From: Glaciecola sp047250385
GTDB taxonomy: Bacteria; Pseudomonadota; Gammaproteobacteria; Enterobacterales; Alteromonadaceae
Direction: 5' to 3'
Length of the DNA: 64,000 nucleotides
NCBI RefSeq assembly: GCF_047250385.1
Contig: NZ_JBLBVM010000049.1
Coordinates: 62,001 to 126,000, forward strand
Positions 26,449-34,578 of the stretch are shown piece after piece (within the stretch, counting starts at the first letter, position 1; the number at the start of each line of letters is the position of its first letter). The position numbers and the translations under genes were made by a program. Under the pieces are notes generated by a model. The model saw nothing but the letters and a program-made list of their open reading frames with translations. It did no database searches and was not told the DNA's origin.

Positions 26449-29325
26449 ATGATATTGGACGAGCAAATCAAGCTACTTCGGGAAGAACTAGAATCGGTGC
26501 GTGAGCAATTCACCTTGAAAACGATGCTCTTGTCTCGAAAGATAGAACAGTTGGAAAAGCAACAAGCGAATGCTAACGCCGATATAACTCCCGCACTTCC
26601 GACTAATAATACTGCCAATCTTCAAACAGAATCGGCAAGTGCCCCAAAAGACATTGCTACGAAAAAACAAGCAAAGCCGGCCATGCTCGATATCTACTTT
26701 GCACACTTAATGTCAGTTATCTTTGAGTGGTTTAGCCCGCTTACAAAAATTTATGAAAGCTACAAAGCCCGCGGCATGCTGGGTATATTCTTCTTAACTA
26801 TTGCCGGTGCTGGACTAGTGTTGGCTGGCTTCGGCTATTTAATGCAATTGCTTATTGATGAAATAGGCGCAGGAAGCAAATCCTTGCTAATGAGTGCAAC
26901 TGCGATCAGTGTTATCGGCGGCGGTATCGGATTAAAGGTGAAAACAAAATTCAGCGAGTTTGCTAGTGCCATTGTGGCTTTAGGCTTGTTGCTCGGTTTT
27001 AGTACTATTTATTTTGTGGGAAGTGTCTATCAGCTCATCCCTGGCTTACCCGTTTTGCTCTTGTATGCAGCTACCGCTTTAGCCTGCCATTACCTTGCTT
27101 TATGGCTGGATACAAAAGTGATCGCCGTGCTCGGCATTGTTGGCATTACCGTGATGCCTTTGTTGACAGGTTCCACACTCATTGAACCTACTTATTATGT
27201 CGTCGCTCTATTATTTGTAAGCGCAAGCAGCTTGTATTTGGCCTATAAACACATCGGTCATTGGTTAGCCGATCTAACATTTGTGTTTACTTTCATTGCC
27301 TTGGGCTGGATTGATGCCGCCAATGCTGTCTTCATGTCGGCGTGGTTGATCAACGCATTCTATTTACTTTTTTCAGCTTATATTGCATTGAGCCTATTTC
27401 TTCATAAAACACCTACAAAGCGCTTTCTCGTTTTACAAGCCGCGGTCCTAGGCGGCACCTTAATGCTACTACTCCAAGGGCTTGATTATGCAAACTTCAG
27501 TGGCGGACTAAGCGCAGCATCGATGGCCAGCAGCATTAAGCTCCAATTACTCATCAACGCTGTAGCGGGCTGTATATTGGCTTTATTGTTCTTCAAAGTG
27601 AAGCATGAGCACATTGCTGTTATGGTGCTAGTTGCGGCGAGTTGGATAGTGTTAAGCATTGTCGCTTTCCTTGATGCAACATATTGGGGCATTGCCTGGG
27701 CGCTTGAAGCTCTGTTATTAATATTCATGAGTCGCCACTACAATTTACCGAGACTTATTCATCAAGGGCAAGGCTTAGCCATAATCGCATTAGGCTACTG
27801 TTTGTTTGCTATATTACCCTACTTCCCGCAACCTGCACTCACCAGTCAAGATGGTTGGGTCATTGTTGTGATGATTATGCTTTTGGTATCGGTTTGGCTA
27901 CGAATTATCAAATCACGTGATAAGCAAAAAGTGATTTATAGCAACTATGTGCAAACCCTTGCGTATCCACTACTCATTATTGTCGAATCCGTTTTCTTGA
28001 GCATCATTGTGCTGTCTTGTGCTTATATTTGGTTGGGAGAATGGGCTGGTCTTACTGCCATTTTGATTCAAACGGCCTTATTATTCAGAGCCAAATTAGT
28101 GCAAGCATCACAAAATGACAAAACAGTACTCGAAGTTTTTGCCTGCGCCCTGATTTTATTCCCACTAGCCTATGCAGCGATGGGAAGTGCGGATGCCAAC
28201 TCGATGCGTTTTTCTTTGTTACCGATGTATGCAAAAGCGTCATTAATTGTGGCATTTTTGCAGTTGTGGTTATGGTCGGCGTTCTATCGTAAATTTAACC
28301 CTGAAAGCCCACTGCGCACAGTTGCTGAAGTCACCAGAATTATATTCTATCTCCTGCTTCCGGTTATCTGGGTTCCGACCTCATATCGCCGTTTGGAAGA
28401 AGATATACTCTTGGTATTGTGGTTATCTCCAGCTATCGCAATTGTGCTTGCGTATTTAACCAAATCGAAGACCATACAATTGGAAAGCAAGCTCCTCTTT
28501 GCAGTATTAACCATTGCCTCTTTGTTCTTTATGGCTATTAACGACGGTCTCAGCGCAGTGATAGGAATTGCAGCATACATAGGCCTTGTTGCTTTGGCTT
28601 ACTTCCTGAGCAAAAAGCAAAACGAAAATACAAACTATGGCTTCATCAGTAGTTGGGCCTTGAATACTATTGGCTTTATGTTTGCAATTGTCCTTGCTGA
28701 ACAATTCAGTAGTATATTGTTAGCGTTGCTTGTTATTTGTGTTTACTCTATTGCCGTTCTATCTATTTCTCAACATACTTCTCAACGCTTTACGCTTTGC
28801 AAAAAGAACAAAGTATACCATTTGGTTTATTTAGCAATTGTATCGCTAGTTTCATGGCTGCTACTAATTAACAACGAACCAATACTATTTGTAGCGCCAC
28901 CCGCAATAATCTTACTGAGCGCCTACATATTGAAAAAACGTAGCCTTCTTTCATTATTTGCAAAACAAAAAGAAGGCTCATACTTTATCGAACTGAGCAT
29001 GCATAGTTATTTACTCATAACTTACGTATTAAGTTGTTTAGCCCTTAGCTACTACAATGCAACTCTAGCGATTGCGCCATTGCTAGCAGTACATGGCGCA
29101 AGCATCCTATTTACAACGAGTAGAACGAAAACTACAGTAAGATATAGTTTTGCGCTAATCTTATTAGGGATAGGTAAGTTGGCGTTAATTGACGCTGCTA
29201 ATGTCGTTTTATGGCAAAAAGTGATGCTATTTATTGGTATTGGTGTGTTTATACTGTTTGCTAGTTTTTGGTATCAGAAGCTAGGTGCGAAGGATGCTAG
29301 CTCGATAGCTAATGCAGACAGTTAG
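26449..29325 (+). CDS. DUF2339 polytopic membrane protein
   Basis: A 958-residue, extremely hydrophobic protein with about 25 membrane helices, preceded by a cytoplasmic coiled coil (residues 1-40, LREELESVREQF) and a Pro/Ala/Thr linker. This matches the DUF2339 'predicted membrane protein' family, which has no established function. The ATG at 26449 is only a few bases from GAGGGA, and a TTG at 26455 would have better spacing, so translation may start there. It is divergent from the secreted hydrolase and followed by a noncoding repeat patch. Confidence 0.83.
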   Translation: MILDEQIKLLREELESVREQFTLKTMLLSRKIEQLEKQQANANADITPALPTNNTANLQTESASAPKDIATKKQAKPAMLDIYFAHLMSVIFEWFSPLTKIYESYKARGMLGIFFLTIAGAGLVLAGFGYLMQLLIDEIGAGSKSLLMSATAISVIGGGIGLKVKTKFSEFASAIVALGLLLGFSTIYFVGSVYQLIPGLPVLLLYAATALACHYLALWLDTKVIAVLGIVGITVMPLLTGSTLIEPTYYVVALLFVSASSLYLAYKHIGHWLADLTFVFTFIALGWIDAANAVFMSAWLINAFYLLFSAYIALSLFLHKTPTKRFLVLQAAVLGGTLMLLLQGLDYANFSGGLSAASMASSIKLQLLINAVAGCILALLFFKVKHEHIAVMVLVAASWIVLSIVAFLDATYWGIAWALEALLLIFMSRHYNLPRLIHQGQGLAIIALGYCLFAILPYFPQPALTSQDGWVIVVMIMLLVSVWLRIIKSRDKQKVIYSNYVQTLAYPLLIIVESVFLSIIVLSCAYIWLGEWAGLTAILIQTALLFRAKLVQASQNDKTVLEVFACALILFPLAYAAMGSADANSMRFSLLPMYAKASLIVAFLQLWLWSAFYRKFNPESPLRTVAEVTRIIFYLLLPVIWVPTSYRRLEEDILLVLWLSPAIAIVLAYLTKSKTIQLESKLLFAVLTIASLFFMAINDGLSAVIGIAAYIGLVALAYFLSKKQNENTNYGFISSWALNTIGFMFAIVLAEQFSSILLALLVICVYSIAVLSISQHTSQRFTLCKKNKVYHLVYLAIVSLVSWLLLINNEPILFVAPPAIILLSAYILKKRSLLSLFAKQKEGSYFIELSMHSYLLITYVLSCLALSYYNATLAIAPLLAVHGASILFTTSRTKTTVRYSFALILLGIGKLALIDAANVVLWQKVMLFIGIGVFILFASFWYQKLGAKDASSIANADS

Positions 29326-29335
29326 CCTCTCTCGA

Positions 29336-29470
29336 CATTGCGAGCCCCACACAGTTATTGCTAGCCCCTGCACTGTCATTGCTAGCCCCTGCACTGTCAT
29401 TGCTAGCCCCTGCACTGTCATTGCTAGCCCCTGCACTGTCATTGCTAGCCCCTGCACTGTCATTGCTAGC
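29336..29470. repeat. 21-bp minisatellite, about seven units
   Basis: Units containing CATTGCTAGCCCCTGCAC (18 of the 21 bp) recur with ATTGCTAGC at 29357, 29378, 29399, 29420, 29441 and 29462, exactly 21 bases apart. A diverged first copy lies at 29336. Units two to six are almost identical, implying recent expansion. Frames open on both strands only because 21 is a multiple of three. Confidence 0.95.
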
Positions 29471-29477
29471 TTTTCCC

Positions 29478-29506
29478 CGTCATTACTGCGAAGGCAGTAA
29501 TCTCCC
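29478..29506 (+). repeat. REP-like palindrome, variant 2
   Basis: CGTC flank, perfect 8-bp arms ATTACTGC and GCAGTAAT around a GAAG loop, then CTCCC. The outer flanks match the 17-kb family while the inner stem differs. Confidence 0.88.
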
Positions 29507-29579
29507 AAAATTACAAATTGTGTAAGAACTAAAATACGTGGTTTGTACGATTGAAGAAGTGGCATCGTGGTTGTGTTTT

Positions 29580-29607
29580 GGAGGTTCCTTCCTTCGAAGG
29601 AATGACG
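29580..29607 (-). repeat. REP-like palindrome, variant 3, inverted
   Basis: On the minus strand it reads CGTCATTCC, a TTCGAA-centred palindrome, then GGAACCTCC. It is oriented opposite to variant 2, about 75 bases away, forming a REPIN-like inverted pair. Confidence 0.87.
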
Positions 29608-29656
29608 GTGGGTTGAAGCAACGACGGTGGAGTGAAGGAATGACGGTGGGGTTTAG
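29600..29656. repeat. Three tandem 19-bp repeats
   Basis: GAATGACGGTGGGTTGAAG and two variants at 29600, 29619 and 29638. The first unit overlaps the outer edge of the inverted REP-like copy, so the array seems to have grown from the REP flank. Confidence 0.88.
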
Positions 29657-29669
29657 TTAGTTATGCTTT

Positions 29670-30320
29670 TCAGTAACTAGTTTCTGTTTGTGCTTTGTTT
29701 TTAGACGCGACAGCTAGCGTATCCACGATTGTTGCTAGACGCTTTTCCACAGACCCGTTCAAAACAGTATATTCAATGCCTCTTCGGTTTAATTCATTAG
29801 TGATAAACACTTGGAACTCTTTATGTTTCACGTCTCCTGAACGTTCCCATGTGTCTTCAAATGGGATGTCGTCAGCGCAAAGGAACACATGTTGATAACG
29901 TTCTTTGCTTTTATCTGCTAATGCACAAAGTTCTGGTAGCGCTGAATCATGATAATCGAGGGCGAAGTGCCAGGTGGTTAATGCATTGGTATCCACGAAA
30001 AGGTATTTATTAGCCTTTGGCAAAGTGCGCTCTTCTATCGCGATATGTTCCTCGGCAATATATAAGAGTTGCTCAGGTGTTAAGCGACGATCGGTTTGGT
30101 TTTGTTCCCAATAAGTGCGCCCAAATTCATCGACGTGAACCGTATTGAAATAGCTTGCAGCAGCCTGACAAATAGTTGACTTACCCGTTGATGGCGCTCC
30201 CATAAATACTACTTTTTCAATGGTATCCATTTGACCGTTTTTTAAGTCTTTCGTATCTGTCGATAAAGGACCTGTCGATAAAGGTTTTGTCGATAAAAGT
30301 TCTTTCACTAATTCGTTCAC
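29670..30320 (-). CDS. NadR-like ribosylnicotinamide kinase (AAA_28 ATPase)
   Basis: The 216-residue P-loop protein has Walker A GAPSTGKST at residues 41-49, then VDEFGRTYWE, LFVDTNALTT and a C-terminal region like the kinase domain of NadR. NadR's nucleotidyltransferase (HIGH) domain and helix-turn-helix are absent. It would phosphorylate imported nicotinamide riboside to NMN. Context supports this: its GTG start overlaps the pnuC stop (GTGA), coupling importer and kinase. Three 15-bp tandem repeats encode PLST-type repeats at residues 9-23, and an ATG at residue 31 would skip them. Confidence 0.87.
   Translation of the reverse strand: MNELVKELLSTKPLSTGPLSTDTKDLKNGQMDTIEKVVFMGAPSTGKSTICQAAASYFNTVHVDEFGRTYWEQNQTDRRLTPEQLLYIAEEHIAIEERTLPKANKYLFVDTNALTTWHFALDYHDSALPELCALADKSKERYQHVFLCADDIPFEDTWERSGDVKHKEFQVFITNELNRRGIEYTVLNGSVEKRLATIVDTLAVASKNKAQTETSY
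30258..30302 (-). repeat. In-frame 15-bp tandem repeat
   Basis: Three units beginning TGTCGATAAA at 30258, 30273 and 30288 encode the LST-containing repeats at the N-terminus of the NadR-like kinase. Confidence 0.9.
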
Positions 30321-30907
30321 TTAAATTCTTTTTTCCATGAGTAATAACCAACAATTGCCATAACTAAAAAGCACAGGTATAAAATGACTGTCGGATAGAG
30401 TTCTTTTTGAAAGTAAACCACAATTGCAACAAGGTCGACAGCAATCCAAAACAACCAATTCACAATGTATCTGCGTGTCATCAACACAAATGCGACTAAG
30501 CTCGCACAAGTTGTAAAAGCATCAGCATAAGCAAAACTAGCATCTGTATTCTGCTGCATAAAGGTACCTAACAATGTCGCGGATAACAACACGATTAGGA
30601 CATACATACCTAGTTTTCTGTAATTCATTTGCAACACGTTTACTGTCGTATTGCCGGATAGGTTCCTTGACCAATTCCACCAACCATAAACTTGCAGAAC
30701 CATATAAACCACGTGCAAGCCCACATCTGAATATAACTTTGCTTGATAAAACACCCACACATACAAAGTGACTTGAACAAAGCCAAAAGCAAAGTTCCAA
30801 ATGTTTCCTTTTATCAATAAAAAGACACAAATAAAGCCACAAACAGCAGCGGTAACTTCAATCGCGTTTGTGCCTAAAAAGCCACTAATGAATTCAGAAA
30901 GCGTCAT
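30317..30907 (-). CDS. pnuC: Nicotinamide riboside transporter PnuC
   Basis: PnuC moves nicotinamide riboside across the inner membrane by facilitated diffusion, driven by its phosphorylation inside. The 196-residue protein has about seven membrane segments and the family's aromatic substrate site, including GNIWNFAFGFVQV near residue 35 and VYGWWNWSRN near 78. It overlaps the NadR-like kinase gene by four bases. The upstream histidine phosphatase gene ends only six bases before its start, so all three may be one transcript. Confidence 0.95.
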   Translation of the reverse strand: MTLSEFISGFLGTNAIEVTAAVCGFICVFLLIKGNIWNFAFGFVQVTLYVWVFYQAKLYSDVGLHVVYMVLQVYGWWNWSRNLSGNTTVNVLQMNYRKLGMYVLIVLLSATLLGTFMQQNTDASFAYADAFTTCASLVAFVLMTRRYIVNWLFWIAVDLVAIVVYFQKELYPTVILYLCFLVMAIVGYYSWKKEFK

Positions 30908-30913
30908 GCAAGC

Positions 30914-31543
30914 TTACTTTGTTTGAACTTGTATCGTAGTTTTGTGAAACGAACTCGTAGCTTTAGCTTTATCTTCGCTTAAATTCAAATAGAACAAGTC
31001 GCCGTAATCATTCTCAGTCATGGATATTTGTGGTCCACCAAGCAGCTTCAGTAATTCAGGGGTAGTGTTGCTGTGGCCAACAACTAATATGTCCCCTTGA
31101 CTCGTCGCTGAAATTGCCTGCAACTGCATAGCGAAGGCTTCCAACTTACTTGGATCATAAGAGTTCACTCGCAAACCTAGCTTATCAGCTATTGGCTTTA
31201 CACTCTGCTGAGTTCTTTTGTAGTCTGTTGAATATATAGCGATGATATTTGCATCTGATAAATACTTAGCTAACGATTGCGCTCTCATTTCGCCCTGAGT
31301 GGTCAATTCTGGATCTTTAGAATAAGTAGCTTGACTATCAGCCACTTGCTTTTCAAAGTGTCTCAGTAAATAAACTCGATTAACGATGGACTCTGGTTTG
31401 ATTTCGCCTGAAATTCTAGACGCGATATCGTTCACGATCCGAGGGGAGCTTTCTTGCGCATGAGCATTTGCTGAAAACAGGGTTAAGCTCAAACAAGTGC
31501 TTAAAATGAGAAATGCGAATTTGCGTAAATACTTAGTGTTCAT
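30914..31543 (-). CDS. Exported histidine phosphatase family protein
   Basis: From the ATG at 31543 the protein is 209 residues with a signal peptide (FLILSTCLSLTLFSANAHA). The branch-1 histidine phosphatase motif is LLRHFEK near residue 60, with Phe-Glu in place of the common Gly-Glu. It is followed by LTTQGEMRAQSLAKYL, YSTDYKRTQQS and the second catalytic His in VVGHSNTTPELL. These periplasmic phosphomonoesterases act on varied small substrates. Being just upstream of pnuC it might dephosphorylate NMN to nicotinamide riboside before import, which is only an inference from position. The frame upstream to 31561 uses a TTG start and is less likely. Confidence 0.85.
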   Translation of the reverse strand: MNTKYLRKFAFLILSTCLSLTLFSANAHAQESSPRIVNDIASRISGEIKPESIVNRVYLLRHFEKQVADSQATYSKDPELTTQGEMRAQSLAKYLSDANIIAIYSTDYKRTQQSVKPIADKLGLRVNSYDPSKLEAFAMQLQAISATSQGDILVVGHSNTTPELLKLLGGPQISMTENDYGDLFYLNLSEDKAKATSSFHKTTIQVQTK

Positions 31544-31639
31544 GTAAAAAATACCACTCAAAAGTTATGTAGTGAAATTGCATAATGATCTGGTGAAACC
31601 TTACAAGTAAAGCCAATGCCTGCAAGCCTTACCAAAGAA

Positions 31640-31668
31640 AAAACGCATTTAGTTAATAAATGCGTTTT
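31640..31668 (-). terminator. Bidirectional hairpin terminator
   Basis: AAAACGCATTTA at 31640-31651 pairs perfectly with 31657-31668 around a GTTAA loop. On the minus strand it is followed by a T-rich tail and lies downstream of the DUF2780 gene. Confidence 0.85.
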
Positions 31669-31731
31669 CTATAACCTGTGCTTAAGTTCGCTAGACAAAA
31701 ATACGAATAGTGCTGTCCAACGCTTAGTTGT

Positions 31732-32280
31732 TTATATAAAGTTAGAAAGGCTTTCAGTTAATACTTTTCTTGCTTCCTGACCCTGTGGCGTATTTAAGTA
31801 AGCTTGTGCTTGTTCGATGAAGCCAGTGATCATTTCTGGTGATAGTCCCAAAGCTTCGAATTGCTTCTTCATATCGTTCAAACCTTTCAATGTATCGTTG
31901 TATTCTGCAGCTTTGCTTAACAGTCCAGCCATGCCACCTTCTTCACTGCTAATTGCAGGAACTGCGCTAAGAACTTGGTCAATACCTGGAAGCGTTGAGG
32001 ACAACTGAGAAAATTTATCACTAGAAACATTATCTTTAACATAGCTCATAATTGAGCCTAGACCACCTTCGGCTTGACTTGAGCTAACACCTAAGTTTTG
32101 CGTGATGGCGCTGATCATGCCATCCATGCTCGGTGACGCTTCAGCTACTGCAGCAACTTCTTCGGTTTTATCGCCTAAACCAATCATGTTTTTAAAAGAA
32201 TCAAACCAACCTTCATCAGCATGCGAAGCGGTAGAGAAAGTCAATGTCGACACGAGTATTAGGGTTGCGATGTTTTTCAT
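31732..32280 (-). CDS. DUF2780 (VcgC/VcgE-type) exported protein
   Basis: The ATG at 32280 follows AAAGGAAC at good spacing and opens a signal peptide (MKNIATLILVSTLTFSTASHA), so I prefer it to the 32337 start. The mature protein of about 160 residues is Ser/Gly-rich and matches the DUF2780 family: ITQNLGVSSSQAEGGLGSIM, then LPGID and a C-terminal helical section. The sequence pattern with alternating glycine/serine helices is usual for these small periplasmic proteins, whose role is unknown. Monocistronic, with a terminator after it. Confidence 0.83.
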   Translation of the reverse strand: MKNIATLILVSTLTFSTASHADEGWFDSFKNMIGLGDKTEEVAAVAEASPSMDGMISAITQNLGVSSSQAEGGLGSIMSYVKDNVSSDKFSQLSSTLPGIDQVLSAVPAISSEEGGMAGLLSKAAEYNDTLKGLNDMKKQFEALGLSPEMITGFIEQAQAYLNTPQGQEARKVLTESLSNFI

Positions 32281-32569
32281 GAAAGTTCCTTTAAAATGTA
32301 ATTTTTTCTGAGCCGTAAAGTTTAGTGTAAGTCTCACAAGTTTAGTGCAAGTTACCGAGATGAGAGCTATAAATCATTATCAATAAGCCATTTTGAGTAA
32401 CACGAGTAAACAAGGGCTCTAGCTTCCTACTGCGTATTATATGGTAAATTAGAGTTTGACGGTATTCTTAATTAAACAAGTGCATTGCTTTGAGGGTTTT
32501 ATCTGAAAAGAGCAAACTAAACTCAATTTCTCTTTTAAGTTTACAGCGAACTCGGCATACTGCTAATGC

Positions 32570-34417
32570 ATGGAATTATTTGAGTTAAGGGCTTCGTTTA
32601 TTATTACTTCCAACATTATTCGTCTGAAAAACCCAGCATTAGAATCAAAAACGCAAGTGACAAGCGAGATAAGCGCTACTTATGCAAAGCGAGCTGCGTA
32701 TGGTAAGCGAGCCGCGCGCATTGGTATCATGATCACATTGGTCCTTTTGTGGCATAGCAATACATATGCAGAGACCAGTGCGCGCGCCGACAACATTGAG
32801 CTTGCAGACAGCCTTGAGCAAAAAGACAGCCGCGAGCAAAAAGAGCCTAAGAAAGCATCTTTAGCAATATTACCTAGAGTCGAAACAAAGCCCTGTGTTT
32901 TCCTCCAACAATACCCGAAGTATGACGCCAAATGCGGCACACTATTCGTCAAAGAAAATCCGAACTCCTCAAATACTGTTCAAAACCCTGCCCGAGTTGC
33001 ATCTATTCCTATCATGATTTTTCAGCCTGAAGGTGAAGTGAGTGGTGAGCCGGTTGTCATTACTGGTGGCGGAGGCCCTGGCAGTGCAATTTATATTATG
33101 AATGATTTCGATGGCGACCCATCTATGTTTTACTCAGGCATAGAAGAGACGACTCTGAAGGCGGGCCGCCCACTCATTCTGATGGAAATGCGCGGTTCTG
33201 GCTTATCTGTTGCCAACTTAGATTGTCCAGCAATTACTCAGCTTGAAATAGATATGCTCAGCACATATCCCTATAAATGGGACAACAAAAAATACCTCCA
33301 CACCGTTACTAATTGTGCGAATCGAAAAAAGTTATCGGGAATTGATGCTAACTTTTATAACACCGACTACGCCGTGCAGGATATTGATAAACTGCGCGAG
33401 TTACTCGGCTTCGAGAAATGGCATTTGCTTGGCATATCGCATGGTACACGAATCGCATTACGTTATGCTCAACTTTATCCGCAGCGCGCTTCCTCATTGA
33501 TTTTAGATAGTCTCTACCCCTTTGAGGTTGATTCCTACCAAGATATCGCACAGTACAACGCTAGTGTGATCAATCAACCGTTTGTCTTATGCGATGCTGA
33601 CCCAAAGTGTAAGCTTGAGAATGGACAAGCATCAATTACATTATTCGAAGCATTAATGGCACAATTGAGACTAGATCCCCCAACACTCGATGTTGAGTAT
33701 TACGATGAAAATTGGACGATTGGGCAGAAGAAAATAAAAGTTTCACCCGAGCTAGTCGCTTATACCCTGTTGAATAACAGCTATGAGACCGAAGCAATAG
33801 TCACTTTCCCTCAAATCATCAAAGACGCTTTAAACAAAGACTACGCGAAGCTGAGCAAGTTAATCAGTGAAACCATCGACCTACTTAACTACACATGGTT
33901 TTCCGAAGGTGCTTACTCAAGCTATGCCTGCTATGAGGAAATTCCCTTTTCCAACTATGCACTCGCTATAGAAAACGCAAAAAAATACAAAACGCCTTAC
34001 TGGGACGACGTCGACACTATCAATCTCGATCGAGAGCTTTGTAAAATTTGGAATATTAAACCTGCAGTGAACGACATAAAAAGTTTTGATTACAACCAAT
34101 TGAATTTGCCAATATTAATTCTAGCTGGCGATCTCGACCCTTTCACTCCAGCTATTTGGTCGGTTAATTTTCACTCAAAACTGCCGATGCGAAACAAAAC
34201 GCAACATTTGCGTATTTGGCCTTTAAAGTCACACAATCTAGTTTACGATGACAAATGCGTTGAAGCAGTCATGACCTCATTTTTAAACGCCCCTGAGAAT
34301 ACTATTGATAACGAATGCGCCATAAAGGACGTTAGTGAACTCGAAGTTGAACACTCAATTGAAAGTGAATCACTTGGTGACACATCGGATGAAAAACCTT
34401 CTACGCAACTTGAATAA
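32570..34417 (+). CDS. Exported alpha/beta hydrolase, prolyl/tripeptidyl aminopeptidase-like
   Basis: The 615-residue protein has an alpha/beta-hydrolase core with the oxyanion GGGGPGS near residue 166, the nucleophile elbow GISHGTR (Ser about 290), the acid in LAGDLDPFTP near 520 and the His in KSHNLVYD near 560. This layout matches the proline iminopeptidase/TAP-like group. The N-terminus is a long basic n-region with an 18-bp duplication (YAKRAA, YGKRAA) ahead of a hydrophobic stretch ending SNTYAE, suggesting export. The true start may therefore be later than the ATG at 32570. A downstream inverted-repeat element begins directly after its stop. Confidence 0.82.
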   Translation: MELFELRASFIITSNIIRLKNPALESKTQVTSEISATYAKRAAYGKRAARIGIMITLVLLWHSNTYAETSARADNIELADSLEQKDSREQKEPKKASLAILPRVETKPCVFLQQYPKYDAKCGTLFVKENPNSSNTVQNPARVASIPIMIFQPEGEVSGEPVVITGGGGPGSAIYIMNDFDGDPSMFYSGIEETTLKAGRPLILMEMRGSGLSVANLDCPAITQLEIDMLSTYPYKWDNKKYLHTVTNCANRKKLSGIDANFYNTDYAVQDIDKLRELLGFEKWHLLGISHGTRIALRYAQLYPQRASSLILDSLYPFEVDSYQDIAQYNASVINQPFVLCDADPKCKLENGQASITLFEALMAQLRLDPPTLDVEYYDENWTIGQKKIKVSPELVAYTLLNNSYETEAIVTFPQIIKDALNKDYAKLSKLISETIDLLNYTWFSEGAYSSYACYEEIPFSNYALAIENAKKYKTPYWDDVDTINLDRELCKIWNIKPAVNDIKSFDYNQLNLPILILAGDLDPFTPAIWSVNFHSKLPMRNKTQHLRIWPLKSHNLVYDDKCVEAVMTSFLNAPENTIDNECAIKDVSELEVEHSIESESLGDTSDEKPSTQLE

Positions 34418-34503
34418 TATTATGCGCAGTGAAGGAGTACGCTGTTTTAAATTCGTACTTATGAATTGATTTAGCTAAATTTAATTTACTACTGCGCAAA
34501 ATA
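34418..34503. repeat. Nested inverted-repeat element (86 bp)
   Basis: Outer arms TATTATGCGCAGT (34418-34430) and ACTGCGCAAAATA (34491-34503) pair at 12 of 13 positions. Inside lie AGTACG/CGTACT (34436 and 34454) and the palindrome TTTAGCTAAA (34470-34479). The element starts at the base after the hydrolase stop codon. Confidence 0.75.
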
Positions 34504-34578
34504 ACCATTACAATCAAGCACTCAGATATTGATCTGGCAATGCAACTGACATAATTACTCATTAAGAAGGGATACTAG

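Larger units (their letters stand above)
29326..29669. other. Gene-free repeat-rich interval
   Basis: This 344-base gap between DUF2339 and the NadR-like gene holds, in order, the 21-bp minisatellite, an inverted pair of REP-like palindromes, and three 19-bp tandem repeats. I see no supported coding sequence or convincing terminator with a T run. Confidence 0.85.

Noticed and set aside
29336..29470. Possible CRISPR array
   Set aside because: Units are head-to-tail without variable spacers, the unit is only 21 bp, and there are no cas genes.
29281..29565. Open frames on both strands across the 21-bp minisatellite, encoding seven-residue repeats
   Set aside because: The period is a multiple of three, so frames stay open by chance. 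There is no ribosome-binding site, and the frames merely translate the noncoding array and the REP-like element.
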